DNA of 64,000 nt from Sphingopyxis sp. (GCA_002733865.1 NVXM01000026.1:124001-188000); one strand, 5' to 3'; positions 45,349-57,502 are shown, numbered from the stretch's first letter. The notes: generated by a model from the letters alone, not told the origin. Translations and numbers: made by a program.

Positions 45349-46025
45349 TGAACAAACTTAAACATCTGAAAAGAACACTATCCAGGCTCGCCGGCAATAC
45401 CAGCGGACTGGCACTGATCGAGTTTGCCTATGCACTGCCGATCTTGATGGGCGTTGGCATGTACGGGGCAGAAGTGGCGAATGTCGCGATGGTCAAGATG
45501 CGCGTAAACCAGATCTCGATGCACGTCGCTGACAACGCGTCGCGGATCGGTGAAGGCTCGCTGTTATCGACCAAGAAAATCTACGAAAGCGAAATCAATG
45601 ACCTTTTCATGGGCGCGCATCTGCAAGCCGGAAACTATGTCGATATTTTTGAGCGCGGACGAGTCATCATCAGCAGTCTCGAAAAACATACTGATGGTGG
45701 CCAATATATCCATTGGCAGCGATGCAAGGGCAAAAAGGCGCATGCTTCTACCTACGGGACGGCCGGGGTCCACTCTTCGTCCCGTCCGGTCAACGGCATG
45801 GGGCCGACTGGCGCGAAAATCACTGCACCAGACGGCCAGGCCGTGATTTTCGTGGAAATATCATATGACTACAAGCCTCTGATATCCGACAAATTTACGA
45901 GTATCCGCACAATAACCTCGCGCAGCGCGTTCAACGTGCGCGATCGCCGGGATTTGACGCAAATATATAAACATAGTTCAAGCGAGCCGGTTTCTGATTG
46001 TGCCACCTATGACGGCATCACCTGA
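45345..46025 (+). CDS. TadE/TadF-like pseudopilin
   Basis: A 226-residue protein with an N-terminal hydrophobic helix in the TadE style (NTSGLALIEFAYALPILMGVGMYGAEVANVAMV, about 18-50). The periplasmic part is basic and contains two cysteines. The ATG at 45345 overlaps the previous stop as ATGA; a TTG at 45339 preceded by GGAGAGG is also possible. It ends the three-gene pilus group and is convergent with pdhB. Confidence 0.85.
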   Translation: MMNKLKHLKRTLSRLAGNTSGLALIEFAYALPILMGVGMYGAEVANVAMVKMRVNQISMHVADNASRIGEGSLLSTKKIYESEINDLFMGAHLQAGNYVDIFERGRVIISSLEKHTDGGQYIHWQRCKGKKAHASTYGTAGVHSSSRPVNGMGPTGAKITAPDGQAVIFVEISYDYKPLISDKFTSIRTITSRSAFNVRDRRDLTQIYKHSSSEPVSDCATYDGIT

Positions 46026-46036
46026 CCGCGGCTATA

Positions 46037-47440
46037 TCAACGATAACAGACTTTCTTTGCCGCTTCGATAATACGCGCGCTATCGACCAGCGCCGCTTTT
46101 TCCAGATTCGCCGCATAGGGCAATGGCACATCTTCGTTGGTTACGCGCGTCACCGGAGCATCCAGATCATCAAAGCCTTGCTCCATGCACACAGCAATGA
46201 TTTCGCTCGCGATCGAACAGGTCGGCCAGCCTTCCTCGGCGACCACCATCCGGTTTGTCTTGGCCAGACTTTTCAGCACCGTTTCCGTATCCAGCGGACG
46301 CAGCGTCCGCAGGTCGATGACTTCCGCTTCGATGCCTTCACCAGCCAGACTGTCTGCGGCTTCCAGTGCCAGACCGACACCGATGGAATAGCTGACAATC
46401 GTCACATCGCTACCTTCGCGGATGATCCGCGCCTTGCCGATTGGTAGCGTATAATCCTCTAGCTCCGGCACTTCGAACGAGCGGCCATAGAGCAGCTCAT
46501 TTTCCAGAAACACCACCGGATCGGGTGTCTGGATCGCCGCTTTCAACAGGCCTTTGGCATCTGCCGCATCATAGGGGGCAATCACAACCAGGCCGGGAAC
46601 CGAGGCATACCACGGACCATAATTCTGGCTATGCTGCGCACCAACCCGGGACGCCGCGCCATTGGGACCGCGGAACACAACCGGGCAGCGCATCTGGCCG
46701 CCGGACATATAATTGGTCTTGGCCGCAGAATTGATAATCTGGTCGATCGCCTGCATGGCGAAATTGAACGTCATAAACTCGACGACCGGCTTGAGGCCGC
46801 CCATCGCAGCGCCAGCACCGATGCCGGCAAAACCATGTTCGGTGATCGGCGTGTCGATGACCCGTTTCGCACCAAATTCTTCCAGCAGCCCCTGGGTAAC
46901 CTTGTAGGCGCCCTGATATTCCGCAACTTCTTCGCCAATCACAAAGACGGTATCGTCCTTGCGCATTTCCTCTGCCATCGCATCGCGCAACGCCTCGCGA
47001 ACCGACAGCGAAACCATACTGGTGCCCTCGGGCACCGATGGATCATCGGCCCGTGAAACCGGCGGAGGCGGAGCCTCCTCCATAATCTCGGGCTTGGCGT
47101 CTTCCTTTTTCTCGGGCTCGGCGGCCTTTTCGCTGGATTCCTTCTTGTCCCCGGTGTCGGTAGCCGGTTCTTCGCCGGACGCGGGTTCGGCTTCCTCATC
47201 CTCTCCCGCCATTTCGGCAATGACGGTGCCGACCGCAACATCGTCGGTTCCCGCTTCCACCAGGATCTTCGAAATGATCCCGTCGTCAATCGCTTCAAAT
47301 TCCATCGTCGCCTTGTCGGTTTCGATTTCCGCCAGAATATCGCCGGACGTGACTTCGTCGCCTTCCTTGACAAACCATTTGGCCACCGTGCCTTCTTCCA
47401 TGGTCGGCGACAGAGCGGGCATTTTGATCTCGATAGCCAT
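46037..47440 (-). CDS. pdhB: Pyruvate dehydrogenase E1 beta subunit with N-terminal lipoyl domain
   Basis: A 467-residue protein. A lipoyl domain occupies the first 80 residues, with the lipoylated lysine in [10 protein letters not shown], followed by an acidic Glu/Ala linker and the transketolase-like E1-beta domain ([34 protein letters not shown]). The fused lipoyl domain is standard in alphaproteobacteria. With E1-alpha it decarboxylates pyruvate and acetylates lipoate in the cytoplasm. Its ATG overlaps the pdhA stop by one base (TGATG). Confidence 0.96.
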   Translation of the reverse strand: MAIEIKMPALSPTMEEGTVAKWFVKEGDEVTSGDILAEIETDKATMEFEAIDDGIISKILVEAGTDDVAVGTVIAEMAGEDEEAEPASGEEPATDTGDKKESSEKAAEPEKKEDAKPEIMEEAPPPPVSRADDPSVPEGTSMVSLSVREALRDAMAEEMRKDDTVFVIGEEVAEYQGAYKVTQGLLEEFGAKRVIDTPITEHGFAGIGAGAAMGGLKPVVEFMTFNFAMQAIDQIINSAAKTNYMSGGQMRCPVVFRGPNGAASRVGAQHSQNYGPWYASVPGLVVIAPYDAADAKGLLKAAIQTPDPVVFLENELLYGRSFEVPELEDYTLPIGKARIIREGSDVTIVSYSIGVGLALEAADSLAGEGIEAEVIDLRTLRPLDTETVLKSLAKTNRMVVAEEGWPTCSIASEIIAVCMEQGFDDLDAPVTRVTNEDVPLPYAANLEKAALVDSARIIEAAKKVCYR

Positions 47441-48561
47441 CAATATTGCTCCACCAGGACGTTGGTATAGAGTTCGGAAAGATCCGGCTCCGGCGATTCC
47501 TCGGCGAAGTCAGCCGCTTCCATCACGGTCTTGCGAACCTTCTTGTCCAGCGCCTTCAAATCCTCTTCCTTGACGCCCTTTTTCAGCAAGGCCGCTTTCA
47601 ACCGTTCGATCGGATCGGATTTTTCGCGCACTCCCTGCACCTCGTCCCGGCTTCGATATTTGGCCGGATCGGACATCGAATGGCCACGATAGCGATAGGT
47701 TTTCAGCTCCATCAAAACCGGACCACCGCCGCCGCGGACATCCTTCAGCACTTCTTCCACGGCACCGCGAACAGCCATCACATCCATGCCGTCGACCTGC
47801 ACGCCGGGAATGCGAAAGCTTTCCCCGCGCCGGTATAATTGATCTTCCGCAGAAGACCGGTTGACGCTGGTGCCCATCGCATATTGGTTATTCTCGATCA
47901 CGAAGATCACCGGCAACTGCCAGAGTTCCGCCATGTTGAAGCTTTCGTAAACCTGCCCCTGATTGGAAGCGCCATCGCCGAAATAAGCCAGACAGACGCC
48001 GCCATCTTCCTTATATTTATGGGCAAAGGCGAGGCCTGTGCCAAGCGAGACCTGCGCGCCAACGATTCCGTGACCACCATAGAAACCATGGTCGACCGAG
48101 AACATGTGCATCGAGCCGCCCTTGCCTTTCGAAATGCCGGACGCACGACCGGTCAGCTCTGCCATCACAATATTCGGATCAATGCCGCAGGCCAGCATAT
48201 GGCCATGATCGCGGTAGCCGGTAATGACACTGTCCTTGCCGGGATCGATCGCTGACTGCAAGCCGGTGACCACCGCTTCCTGACCGATATAGAGATGGCA
48301 GAAACCGCCGATCAGGCCGAGGCCATATAGCTGGCCCGCTTTCTCCTCGAACCGCCGGATCAGCAGCATCTGCTCATAGAAATCGAGCATTTCTTCCTTG
48401 GTCGCTTTGTAAATCGGGGCCTTCAATCCACCGGTAGAATGCACAGTGGCCTTCGGCTTGGCTGGCGCGCGCTTGGGCGACGCGGTTTTTTTGGCTGGGG
48501 CGGTTTTACTGGGAGCTTTTGCCACGCGAGCGGAATCCTTTTTCTGACGAGCGGACAGCAT
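47440..48561 (-). CDS. pdhA: Pyruvate dehydrogenase E1 alpha subunit
   Basis: A 373-residue thiamine-diphosphate enzyme subunit. [28 protein letters not shown] is the conserved start of the catalytic domain, and the ThDP/Mg motif [17 protein letters not shown] follows. [20 protein letters not shown] holds the phosphorylation-loop equivalent. The first 40 residues are a Lys/Ala/Pro-rich extension. The ATG at 48561 is used; a TTG eight codons upstream is less likely. Upstream lies the ftsB-like gene, giving eno-ftsB-pdhA-pdhB. Confidence 0.96.
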   Translation of the reverse strand: MLSARQKKDSARVAKAPSKTAPAKKTASPKRAPAKPKATVHSTGGLKAPIYKATKEEMLDFYEQMLLIRRFEEKAGQLYGLGLIGGFCHLYIGQEAVVTGLQSAIDPGKDSVITGYRDHGHMLACGIDPNIVMAELTGRASGISKGKGGSMHMFSVDHGFYGGHGIVGAQVSLGTGLAFAHKYKEDGGVCLAYFGDGASNQGQVYESFNMAELWQLPVIFVIENNQYAMGTSVNRSSAEDQLYRRGESFRIPGVQVDGMDVMAVRGAVEEVLKDVRGGGGPVLMELKTYRYRGHSMSDPAKYRSRDEVQGVREKSDPIERLKAALLKKGVKEEDLKALDKKVRKTVMEAADFAEESPEPDLSELYTNVLVEQY

Positions 48562-48640
48562 AGCGAAAACAGTTCCATTACCCAAGCACTTACACTCAGC
48601 AAATAGCAGGTGGTGATGGCCCTGCCGACATCGCCACCTG

Positions 48641-48952
48641 CTATTTCAAAGGTACGATAATCTCGTCAGGATGAACAACGTTCACTTTCTTGCGCAGCAA
48701 TTCGCCAATCAAATCGGGGTCCGCACCTTTTGGATCAAGCAGGTCCACCCGGTTCTTGAGGGCGTCCCGTTCGGCTTCCAGTTTGGCGAGTTCAACACCG
48801 CGCATTTCCAGCTTAGCCTGATAGTCGCCCCAGGCCAGAATTCCGGTAGGGCCAAGCACCGCATAGCCAGCGATCGCCAGCAAGGTCATCAGGGCAAATC
48901 CCGGGCCCAGGGCCGCTTTTATCAGATCTGCTATTTTTCCGCGTTGCGCCAT
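48641..48952 (-). CDS. ftsB: FtsB-like septum formation protein
   Basis: A 103-residue bitopic protein: membrane helix at about 18-40 (FALMTLLAIAGYAVLGPTGIL), then a periplasmic coiled coil (YQAKLEMRGVELAKLEAERDALKNRVDLL) ending PDLIGELLRKKVNVVHPDEIIV. This is the DivIC/FtsB family, which joins FtsL and FtsQ at the division septum. Its position between eno and pdhA matches other alphaproteobacteria. Confidence 0.9.
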   Translation of the reverse strand: MAQRGKIADLIKAALGPGFALMTLLAIAGYAVLGPTGILAWGDYQAKLEMRGVELAKLEAERDALKNRVDLLDPKGADPDLIGELLRKKVNVVHPDEIIVPLK

Positions 48953-49053
48953 ATAACGGCCTTGAATCAGAAAAGTGATTCGCTGGCAAGAGGCTTAACG
49001 ATAATTAGGCGGTATCAGCGCCGAAACGCCTCACAATAGCGAGCAACCGGCGA

Positions 49054-50367
<1,314 letters not shown>

Positions 50368-50531
50368 TTATCGCGACGCTCGGCTTCTGGCAATCCATTG
50401 CGCCGTTTTTGTCGCCGCTTTCCCCTTGATTTCCCGGCAAATGTTACCATTTTTGTAGGATTAGAAGCACAAATGGAACATTTTCTGCTAATGACCGTTG
50501 GCAAGAGATAGAAGAAGAGGGAAAAGTGATC

Positions 50532-51053
50532 ATGGCAGATATCAAGAAACCAACCGCAAAGACACCGGCCAAGGCCGCGACGAAAAAGCCCGCCGCCAAG
50601 AAAAGTGCTGCAAACAAGGACACTTCGGAAGTGCGCACCGCCAAGGCCCAGAAAGCTGCGCCGCTGAAAGCCGGCGCGACCAAGGCGGCTGCGACGAAGC
50701 CGGACACAGGCTCCGATTTCAAGGAACGCGCAGTGACGAAAGCCAAATCCGCTGCCGCTCAGGGCAAGGAACGGACCGGCAGCGCGATTGAAAATCTCAG
50801 CAGAATGATTGAGGATAGCGCCCGAACCATTGACGACAATGTCGGCGAAAAATACGGCAACTATGCCCGCTCAGCAGCGGACGCCGTCTCCTCTTTCGCT
50901 GACAAGCTGAACGCCAAAGAGATTGATGAAATGGTCGAGGACGCGCGCGGCTTCGTGCGCAAAAGCCCGGCTGTCGCAATCGGCGCAGCCGCCGTGGTCG
51001 GCTTTCTCGTATCCCGTCTGATCAAATCAGGCATGGATGACAACGACGCATGA
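50532..51053 (+). CDS. Lys/Ala-rich DUF883 (ElaB/YqjD-like) protein
   Basis: About 173 residues. The first 70 are a basic Lys/Ala/Thr-rich tail (KKPTAKTPAKAATKKPAAKK) resembling histone-like or phasin tails. A helical middle with EDSARTIDD and NYARSAADAVSSFADKL follows, then the DUF883-type C-terminus FVRKSPAVAIGAAAVVGFLVSRLIK, a single membrane anchor. ElaB/YqjD proteins are inner-membrane, ribosome-associated and induced in stationary phase in E. coli. A GTG at 50526 with GAGG upstream is an alternative start. It leads a five-gene cluster. Confidence 0.72.
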   Translation: MADIKKPTAKTPAKAATKKPAAKKSAANKDTSEVRTAKAQKAAPLKAGATKAAATKPDTGSDFKERAVTKAKSAAAQGKERTGSAIENLSRMIEDSARTIDDNVGEKYGNYARSAADAVSSFADKLNAKEIDEMVEDARGFVRKSPAVAIGAAAVVGFLVSRLIKSGMDDNDA

Positions 51054-51088
51054 GTGTGACAGGGCGTCACCGGGCAGACGGGTGACGG

Positions 51089-51499
51089 ATGTTGCAGGAC
51101 AAGGAAACACCAGTTTTGGATGAAGAGCGTCTTGCGGATGAAATCGCCGCCTCGATTGCGGAAGAGGAAGAAGCGAAAACGCTGAAGAAGCAGGTTACCG
51201 ACCTGATCGACGATGCTCGCAATCTGGCTCTGGTCGAGGTTGAATATTACAAGACCAAGCTTTCGGTCAACATGGCGGCGACCAAGCGGATCTTGGCCAT
51301 GTTTGGCATCGGTCTGATCTGCGGCACGATGGCGATCATCGCGCTGATTTTGGGCTTGTTGCTGATTGTGGCAGAATATCTGGGGCCCGTGGCAGCAACC
51401 GCCATCGTAACCGGAACGGCGCTGCTGATCGCGGTGATCCTGATGAAAAAGGCAATCAACGCCGCCAAAAAACTGCCGCTGGACGAAAATGATGCGTGA
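51089..51499 (+). CDS. YqjE/holin-X-like (DUF1469) membrane protein
   Basis: A 136-residue protein: acidic N-terminus (ADEIAASIAEEEEAKTLK), an amphipathic helix with DLIDDARNLALVEVEYYKTKL, then two membrane helices (ILAMFGIGLICGTMAIIALILGLLLIVAEYL and AATAIVTGTALLIAVILM). This is the phage-holin-family/DUF1469 layout of YqjE, which in E. coli is encoded with YqjD, as here. A phage origin is not implied. Confidence 0.78.
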   Translation: MLQDKETPVLDEERLADEIAASIAEEEEAKTLKKQVTDLIDDARNLALVEVEYYKTKLSVNMAATKRILAMFGIGLICGTMAIIALILGLLLIVAEYLGPVAATAIVTGTALLIAVILMKKAINAAKKLPLDENDA

Positions 51500-51822
51500 G
51501 AATGACAATGCCAACCAATAATGACGAGATTTTCAATCTGCGCACCCTGGCCATTGAACGCGATCTCGCCCGGACAAATCTGAAGCGCGAAACCGCCGCC
51601 GCCAAGGAACGGTTCAAACCGTCCAATCTGGTGGAAGAGGCGAAAACCAAGGCTTCCAAAAGCGTGCGCCAGGCCGGCGGCAAAGCGATCGACGAGATCA
51701 AGGCCAACCCTGTCCTCAGCGCGACCGTGGCTGCAACCGCCATGCTGATCGCGATGCGCAGACCCATTGCCCGACTGATCTCCAACCGCAACCCATCCGA
51801 GCCAGATGCAATCGAGGAATAG
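51496..51822 (+). CDS. Small basic YqjK-like or hypothetical protein
   Basis: A 108-residue basic protein with a helical, charged N-terminus (LAIERDLARTNLKRETAAAKERFKPSN) and one short hydrophobic segment (VLSATVAATAMLIAMRRPIARLI). It starts with a GTG overlapping the previous stop (GTGA); ATGs at 51502 and 51508 are alternatives. By position it is the counterpart of YqjK in the enterobacterial yqjDEK order, but sequence likeness is not obvious. Confidence 0.65.
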   Translation: MRMTMPTNNDEIFNLRTLAIERDLARTNLKRETAAAKERFKPSNLVEEAKTKASKSVRQAGGKAIDEIKANPVLSATVAATAMLIAMRRPIARLISNRNPSEPDAIEE

Positions 51823-51825
51823 ACT

Positions 51826-52365
51826 ATGAACAAGCTCACGGACAATATCGATAAAGCGCGCGCCGCATCGCGGGAGCGTCTCGAAACGGCAAAAGAAAAG
51901 GCAACGCAGACGTCGACCGTGGCACGTGAGAAGATGTCGGAAAGCAAGGCGCGGGCTGCGGCACTGCTCGGCGATGGGCGTGAAAAGGCCAACGAAAGCG
52001 TAGCCGCAACCAGAGACGCGGCCAAAAAAGCCATCAGCAAATCGGAAGAGACAATTTCCAACAGCCCGCTGACGATCGTCGCCGGTGGCGCGGCTTTGGG
52101 CATTTTGATCGGCATGATGCTGCCGAAAAGCAAAACCGAAGGCAAATATGTCAGCAACGCCGGCCGCAAAATCAATGAAACGGCGCGAACCGCCTATCAG
52201 GCGGCAAAGGACGCCAGTCGCGACCAGATCGACCAGCTGGGCTTCAGCAATGACAATATGCGCTCACAGTTCAAAGATTTGTTTGGGAAAGCAATCGACG
52301 CTGCTAAGACGGCGATGGCCGCAGCACAGGATGCGGTGAAAGAAGATAATCAGGGCAAAAAATGA
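51826..52365 (+). CDS. DUF883/apolipophorin-like helical protein with membrane anchor
   Basis: A 179-residue protein of long amphipathic helices rich in Ala, Lys and Glu (RAASRERLETAKEKATQ, AREKMSESKARAAALL), a membrane segment with a YqjD-like lead (NSPLTIVAGGAALGILIGMMLP), and a second helical part. It starts three bases after the preceding stop and overlaps the next gene by four bases. Probably a stress-related envelope protein of the same cluster; the exact role is unknown. Confidence 0.7.
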   Translation: MNKLTDNIDKARAASRERLETAKEKATQTSTVAREKMSESKARAAALLGDGREKANESVAATRDAAKKAISKSEETISNSPLTIVAGGAALGILIGMMLPKSKTEGKYVSNAGRKINETARTAYQAAKDASRDQIDQLGFSNDNMRSQFKDLFGKAIDAAKTAMAAAQDAVKEDNQGKK

Positions 52366-52598
52366 GCGAACAGCGCAGCAAAATTCATCTGGTCATGGGC
52401 GGAAGGGTCAAAGACCCCCGCGGGATCGAGTTTGTCAATCTCGACCAGATGGATCTGGTCGGCGTCTATCCCGACTATGAAGCAGCCGAGGAAGCCTGGC
52501 GTTCCAAAGCCCAGCAGACGGTCGACGACGCTGAAATGAAATATGTCGTTGTCCATTTGCACAGGCTGCTCGAACCCGACCTTCCGGAAGACCTCTAG
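52362..52598 (+). CDS. DUF4170 domain protein
   Basis: A 78-residue protein with VMGGRVKDPRGIEFVNLDQMDLVGVYPDYEAAEEAWRSKAQQTVDDAEMKYVVVHLHRLL, which corresponds to the DUF4170 family of alphaproteobacteria. No catalytic motif is known. Its start overlaps the previous stop (ATGA), and its 3' end overlaps the convergent rhomboid gene by four bases. Confidence 0.8.
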   Translation: MSEQRSKIHLVMGGRVKDPRGIEFVNLDQMDLVGVYPDYEAAEEAWRSKAQQTVDDAEMKYVVVHLHRLLEPDLPEDL

Positions 52599-53236
52599 GC
52601 GCTGCGAAACCGCCATTCGAGTAGCGGCCTGGTAAGCAGCAGGCCGGCGACAAATCCGCCGATATGCGCAAAAATGGCAATGCCCTGCAGACTGCCACTG
52701 CTTGCCACCCCGATCATCAGCTGAATGGCGATCCATGCCAGCGTCAGCCAGATGATGCGCACCACATGACCCGGGATCGGTCCGACAGCATCAACGCGGT
52801 TGCGCGCAAACAGCAGCGCATAGGCTCCCAATATCGCAGATATCGCCCCACTGGCACCAACCATCGGCACCATTGAACTGCTGTCGGCCGCGCTTTGCGC
52901 AAACGCTGCGGCATAGGCGCCCGCGACATAGAGAATGGCCATCAGTCCAGGCCCTAGGGCCTGCTCGACAAAGCGGCCGCAAAACAGCAGCATCAGCATG
53001 TTAAAACCGATATGGAGCAACCCACTGTGCAGGAACGCCGATGAAAGCGGCGTCAACCAGGCCGGCACCAGCCAGCCGTGCACCGACATATCAAGCGACG
53101 CATCACTCAGCCGGATCGGAAACATGCCGCCGCGCAACAGTGCGTCCTGCTCCCAGCCGAAAATCCAGATCACCAGGTAAATCACCACATTGGCAATGAT
53201 CAGCCCGTTGGTAAGCTTTCCCGGCGGCATATGCAT
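52595..53236 (-). CDS. Rhomboid-family intramembrane serine protease
   Basis: A 213-residue polytopic membrane protease with six helices. The catalytic serine is S129 in GASGAISAILG and the catalytic histidine H191 in FAHIGGFVAGLLL; the SAFLHSGLLHIGFNMLMLL stretch carries the conserved HxxxxHxxxN. It would cleave single-pass membrane proteins within the bilayer. Five bp after greA, so probably co-transcribed with it. Confidence 0.92.
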   Translation of the reverse strand: MHMPPGKLTNGLIIANVVIYLVIWIFGWEQDALLRGGMFPIRLSDASLDMSVHGWLVPAWLTPLSSAFLHSGLLHIGFNMLMLLFCGRFVEQALGPGLMAILYVAGAYAAAFAQSAADSSSMVPMVGASGAISAILGAYALLFARNRVDAVGPIPGHVVRIIWLTLAWIAIQLMIGVASSGSLQGIAIFAHIGGFVAGLLLTRPLLEWRFRSA

Positions 53237-53241
53237 CGGGT

Positions 53242-53715
53242 TTAGATGAATTCGATCTTGTCTAGCAGGAAATATTTGTCGCCCGACGGCACCGTCACTT
53301 CGATCTCGTCGCCAACGCTGCGACCGATCAGGGCGCGGCCGATCGGTGAATTATAGCTGATTTTGCCAGCCTTGGCATCGGCTTCCGCCTGCCCGACCAG
53401 CTGATATTTGACCGGCTTGTCATCTTCATCGAGCAAGGTCAGCGTCGCCCCGAACACGGCCTTGTTACCGGACAGCGTCTTGGGATCGATGACCTGCGCG
53501 CGGGACAATTTGTCCTCGAGATCTCCGATCGTCGCCTCGACCTGCCCCTGCCGTTCCTTGGCGGCGTGATATTCGGCATTTTCCGAAAGGTCGCCATGCG
53601 CCCGCGCGGTTTCGATCGCGTCGACGATGATCGGCCGTTCTGCCTTCAGCGCCTTGAGTTCGGCCTCCATTTTCATATGGCCTTCGACGAGCATTGGTAC
53701 TTTTTCAACAGCCAT
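53242..53715 (-). CDS. greA: Transcription elongation factor GreA
   Basis: A 157-residue factor that rescues backtracked RNA polymerase. N-terminal coiled coil with [35 protein letters not shown], whose acidic tip DLSENAEY is the GreA hallmark, then the FKBP-like C-terminal domain ([26 protein letters not shown]). AAGG precedes the start. Confidence 0.97.
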   Translation of the reverse strand: MAVEKVPMLVEGHMKMEAELKALKAERPIIVDAIETARAHGDLSENAEYHAAKERQGQVEATIGDLEDKLSRAQVIDPKTLSGNKAVFGATLTLLDEDDKPVKYQLVGQAEADAKAGKISYNSPIGRALIGRSVGDEIEVTVPSGDKYFLLDKIEFI

Positions 53716-53829
53716 TATTTGGCCTTTCCTTACTTATACGCCGCCGATTTCAGCCGTGCGGCGTCAAATACCGTTTTCCGACGACCCCGTTCTACAAGGT
53801 CGCCCGCAGTGTGACAAAATGTCGGAAAA

Positions 53830-56800
53830 TTACGTCTGCGAAGCTCTATAATAGGACTGTAACGCGCGAACTTCAAGAGTCTGATCGCGCAGCGCCTCAA
53901 TCGCCTGCATTGCAGCGTTGCTCGCGGTAGCGGTTGTATAGATCGGAATTTTGCCGATCAGTGCCGCCGCTCGGATCGATTTGGAGTCCTTCAGCGACTG
54001 CCAGCCTTCGGTGGTGTTGAAGATCAGGTTGATGTCGCCATCCTTGATCCGGTCGACAATATGCGGACGTCCTTCGGCCACCTTGTTTACCGTCTCCACC
54101 TGGATCCCCTTGTCCGCCAGATATTGTGCGGTCCCGGAGGTCGCGATCAGGCGAAAGCCCAGCTTTTCGGCCAGACGGGCAGCCGGTTCGATGACCTTCT
54201 TGTCGGTTTCCTTGACCGAGATGAAGATCGTGCCGCTGTCGGGCAGCATGTTGCTGGCCCCCATTTGCGCCTTGGCAAAGGCAATCGGGAAGCTCTGGTC
54301 GATGCCCATCACTTCGCCGGTCGATTTCATTTCCGGCGACAGGACCGGATCGATGCCGGGGAAACGGGCGAACGGGAAGACCGCCTCCTTGACCGCGATA
54401 TAGTCGATATGCCGATCGATTGGCGGCAGGTCTTTCAGCTTCTCGCCCGCCATTACCCGCGAAGCAATCTTGGCAATCGGCACGCCAATCGCCTTGGCGA
54501 CAAACGGCACGGTCCGGCTCGCCCGCGGATTGACCTCGATCAGATAGACCTCGCCATCCTTGACCGCGAACTGGATGTTCATCAGGCCGCGCACTTTCAG
54601 ACCAAAGGCCAGCGCCTCGGTCTGCCGCTCCATTTCCGCGATAATCTGGTCGCTGAGATTATAGGGCGGGATCGTGCAGGCGCTGTCGCCCGAATGGACA
54701 CCCGCTTCCTCGATATGCTGCAACACGCCGCAGACTACGACCTCGTCGCCGTCGCAGATCGCATCGACATCGACCTCGATCGCGTCGCGCAGATATTGGT
54801 CGACCAGCACTGGACTGTCGCCCGACACCTGCACCGCAGTATTGATATAATCTTCCAGCTGCGCCGGTCCGTCGACGATTTCCATCGCCCGGCCACCGAG
54901 AACAAAGCTTGGCCGCAGCAGCACCGGATAGCCGATCCGCTCGGCAATCTTCACCACTTCGTCGCGAGTCCGGGCCATGCCGTTCTCCGGCTGCTTCAGT
55001 TTCAGCTTGTGGACCAGCTTGGCAAAGCGCTCGCGGTCCTCGGCCAGATCAATCGCATCCGGCGAGGTGCCGAGGATCGGAATCCCGGCGTCTTCCAGCG
55101 CCTGCGCCAGCTTCAGCGGCGTCTGCCCGCCAAATTGCACGACCACCCCGACCAGTTCGCCCGACTGCTGTTCGACGTGCAGAATTTCCAGCACATCCTC
55201 GGCGGTCAGCGGTTCGAAATAGAGCCGGTCGGACGTGTCATAATCGGTCGACACGGTTTCCGGGTTGCAGTTGACCATGATCGTCTCATAGCCCGCGTCC
55301 GACAGCGCGAAACAGGCGTGGCAGCAGCAATAGTCGAACTCGATGCCCTGCCCGATCCGGTTCGGGCCGCCGCCGAGAATGACGATCTTCTTGCGATCCG
55401 ACGGCTGCGCCTCACATTCCGGCGCGCCAAAGATCGGCGCTTCATAGGTCGAATACATATAGGGCGTCTTGGCTTCAAATTCCGCCGCGCAGGTGTCGAT
55501 CCGCTTGAACACCGGCCGCACGCCCAGCTTGTGGCGCAAGGCCCGTACATCCGCTTCGGTCGTCGCCCCCGCCATCGCAGCCAGCGCGTCGTGCACCAGA
55601 CCATGGCTTTCCGCGACCGCGCGCCCTGCACCGCCCGCGACATGCACCGAGTCAATCGCCAGCTTGGCCAGCCGTTGATCGGAAAAGCCCATCGATTTAA
55701 GCTTGCGCAGCGCCTGCGCACCATTGGGCAGGCCATTGTCGAGAACGCCCTGTTCGGCATCGATAATCTCCCGAATCCGCGCCAGGAACCAGGGATCAAA
55801 ACCGGCAATCGCGTGGATCTCGGCATCGGTAAAGCCTTCGCGCATCGCCTGCGCGGCGACCAGCAACCGCTCCGGTGTCGCCCGCGCCAGTTCGGCGGCG
55901 ATCTCGTCCCGCGGCGCACCAATCAGCTCGTGCACCCGGTTGAAGCCGTCGAGCCCGGTTTCCAGCCCGCGCAGCGCTTTCTGCAGCGATTCATGGATAT
56001 TGCGGCCAATCGCCATGACTTCGCCGACCGACTTCATCGCGGTGGACAGGAGCGGTTCGGCGCCCTTGAATTTCTCAAAGGCAAAGCGCGGAATCTTGGT
56101 GACGATATAGTCGATCGTCGGCTCGAACGACGCCGGTGTGGCACCGGTGATGTCATTGTCGATCTCGTCGAGCGTATAGCCGACCGCCAGCCGCGCCGCG
56201 ACGCTGGCAATCGGGAAGCCGGTCGCCTTGGACGCGAGCGCCGAACTGCGCGAAACCCGCGGGTTCATCTCGATCACGACAAGCCGGCCATCCTTCGGAT
56301 TGACCGCGAACTGAACGTTGGAACCCCCTGTTTCCACGCCAATTTCGCGCAGCACCGCGATGCTGGCGTTGCGCATGACCTGATATTCCTTGTCGGTCAG
56401 GGTCAAGGCCGGCGCGACGGTGATGCTGTCGCCGGTATGCACGCCCATCGGATCGACATTCTCGATCGAGCAGATGATGATGCAATTGTCCTTCTTGTCG
56501 CGGACAACCTCCATCTCATATTCTTTCCAGCCGATCAGCGATTCGTCGATCAGCACCTCGTTGGTCGGCGAGGCCTCCAGCGAGGTCCGGACATAATGGA
56601 CAAATTCCTCGCGGTTATAGGCGACGCCGCCGCCGGTCCCGCCCATCGTGAAGCTCGGCCGCATGATCGCCGGCAGGCCGATATCCTCGAGAATTTCCAG
56701 CGCCTGTTCCTCGCTGTGCGCCACGGCGCTGCGCGGACTGTCCAGCCCGATCTTGTCCATCGCCGCCTTGAACTTCTCGCGGTCCTCGGCCTTGTCGATC

Positions 56801-57165
56801 GCCTCGGCATCGGCACCGATCATCTGCACGCCATATTTTTCAAGCACGCCGCGCTTGTTCAGCGTCAGCGCCGTATTCAGCGCCGTCTGCCCGCCCATCG
56901 TCGGCAGGATCGCGTCGGGCCGCTCCTTGGCGATGATCTTCTCGACAATCTCCGGGGTGATCGGCTCGATATAGGTCGCATCCGCCATTTCCGGATCGGT
57001 CATGATCGTCGCCGGGTTGGAGTTGACCAGGATGATCCGATAGCCCTCTTCCTTCAGCGCCTTGCACGCCTGTGTGCCGGAGTAATCAAACTCGCAGGCC
57101 TGGCCGATAATGATCGGACCCGCGCCAATGATAAGGATGGATTTTATGTCAGTTCTTTTGGGCAT
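53830..57165 (-). CDS. carB: Carbamoyl-phosphate synthase large subunit
   Basis: An 1111-residue synthetase with the duplicated carboxyphosphate and carbamate ATP-grasp halves. The first begins [22 protein letters not shown]; the second nucleotide half is marked by [22 protein letters not shown]. Conserved ATP-grasp signatures ([19 protein letters not shown] and [19 protein letters not shown]) occur in both. The C-terminal MGS-like allosteric domain ends the protein. Its ATG overlaps the stop of the RraB-like gene (TAATG). Unusually, it is not adjacent to carA: 2.2 kb of accessory DNA lies between. Confidence 0.97.
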   Translation of the reverse strand: MPKRTDIKSILIIGAGPIIIGQACEFDYSGTQACKALKEEGYRIILVNSNPATIMTDPEMADATYIEPITPEIVEKIIAKERPDAILPTMGGQTALNTALTLNKRGVLEKYGVQMIGADAEAIDKAEDREKFKAAMDKIGLDSPRSAVAHSEEQALEILEDIGLPAIMRPSFTMGGTGGGVAYNREEFVHYVRTSLEASPTNEVLIDESLIGWKEYEMEVVRDKKDNCIIICSIENVDPMGVHTGDSITVAPALTLTDKEYQVMRNASIAVLREIGVETGGSNVQFAVNPKDGRLVVIEMNPRVSRSSALASKATGFPIASVAARLAVGYTLDEIDNDITGATPASFEPTIDYIVTKIPRFAFEKFKGAEPLLSTAMKSVGEVMAIGRNIHESLQKALRGLETGLDGFNRVHELIGAPRDEIAAELARATPERLLVAAQAMREGFTDAEIHAIAGFDPWFLARIREIIDAEQGVLDNGLPNGAQALRKLKSMGFSDQRLAKLAIDSVHVAGGAGRAVAESHGLVHDALAAMAGATTEADVRALRHKLGVRPVFKRIDTCAAEFEAKTPYMYSTYEAPIFGAPECEAQPSDRKKIVILGGGPNRIGQGIEFDYCCCHACFALSDAGYETIMVNCNPETVSTDYDTSDRLYFEPLTAEDVLEILHVEQQSGELVGVVVQFGGQTPLKLAQALEDAGIPILGTSPDAIDLAEDRERFAKLVHKLKLKQPENGMARTRDEVVKIAERIGYPVLLRPSFVLGGRAMEIVDGPAQLEDYINTAVQVSGDSPVLVDQYLRDAIEVDVDAICDGDEVVVCGVLQHIEEAGVHSGDSACTIPPYNLSDQIIAEMERQTEALAFGLKVRGLMNIQFAVKDGEVYLIEVNPRASRTVPFVAKAIGVPIAKIASRVMAGEKLKDLPPIDRHIDYIAVKEAVFPFARFPGIDPVLSPEMKSTGEVMGIDQSFPIAFAKAQMGASNMLPDSGTIFISVKETDKKVIEPAARLAEKLGFRLIATSGTAQYLADKGIQVETVNKVAEGRPHIVDRIKDGDINLIFNTTEGWQSLKDSKSIRAAALIGKIPIYTTATASNAAMQAIEALRDQTLEVRALQSYYRASQT

Positions 57166-57485
57166 TAGTGTCTATTCTCAATTTGGGTTTCCCATCCGTC
57201 AAAATCGATGGCGCTATGGGCAATGATATGTTCGATCTCTGTGACCATCTCGACGATGGCTTCTTCTGTCGCGGATTGCAGACGCTCGCAAATGATGGCC
57301 CAACGATCCAACGAGTAAAACGGCTCTACGTGCGTCCATCCGGCATTTGCCAGGGCTGGCGCTATTTCGGCCAATTCTTGTTCCTCACCGTACAGATAGG
57401 CGCGCATGGGTCTTTTGAGGGCAGGAATATCCTGTTGCTCCTCCAGTATCTCCAGAACCTTCATGCTTGCGCTAAGATCAGCCAT
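57165..57485 (-). CDS. RraB-like protein (copy adjacent to carB)
   Basis: A 106-residue acidic protein. [25 protein letters not shown] and the terminal [12 protein letters not shown] resemble the RraB/DUF695-like fold, in which a YDGWG-type motif ends the domain. RraB binds RNase E and modulates mRNA decay in gammaproteobacteria; that activity here is only inferred. The ATG at 57485 is preferred, with AGGTGG just upstream, over an ATG six codons earlier. Directly coupled to carB by a one-base stop/start overlap and divergent from the FitAB pair. It shares the family with the gene at 58296 but is clearly diverged from it. Confidence 0.6.
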   Translation of the reverse strand: MADLSASMKVLEILEEQQDIPALKRPMRAYLYGEEQELAEIAPALANAGWTHVEPFYSLDRWAIICERLQSATEEAIVEMVTEIEHIIAHSAIDFDGWETQIENRH

Positions 57486-57502
57486 TGCGCCACCTGCAAT
57501 CA

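Noticed and set aside
51089-51499. Possible prophage remnant because of the holin-like family
   Set aside because: DUF1469/YqjE proteins are chromosomal membrane proteins; no phage genes, integrase or attachment sites are nearby.
54061-57168. Very long open frame on the plus strand opposite carB
   Set aside because: It is antisense to a complete, well-conserved carB; the translation is Arg/His/Asp-rich and unlike any family. GC-rich third positions of carB keep the antisense frame open.
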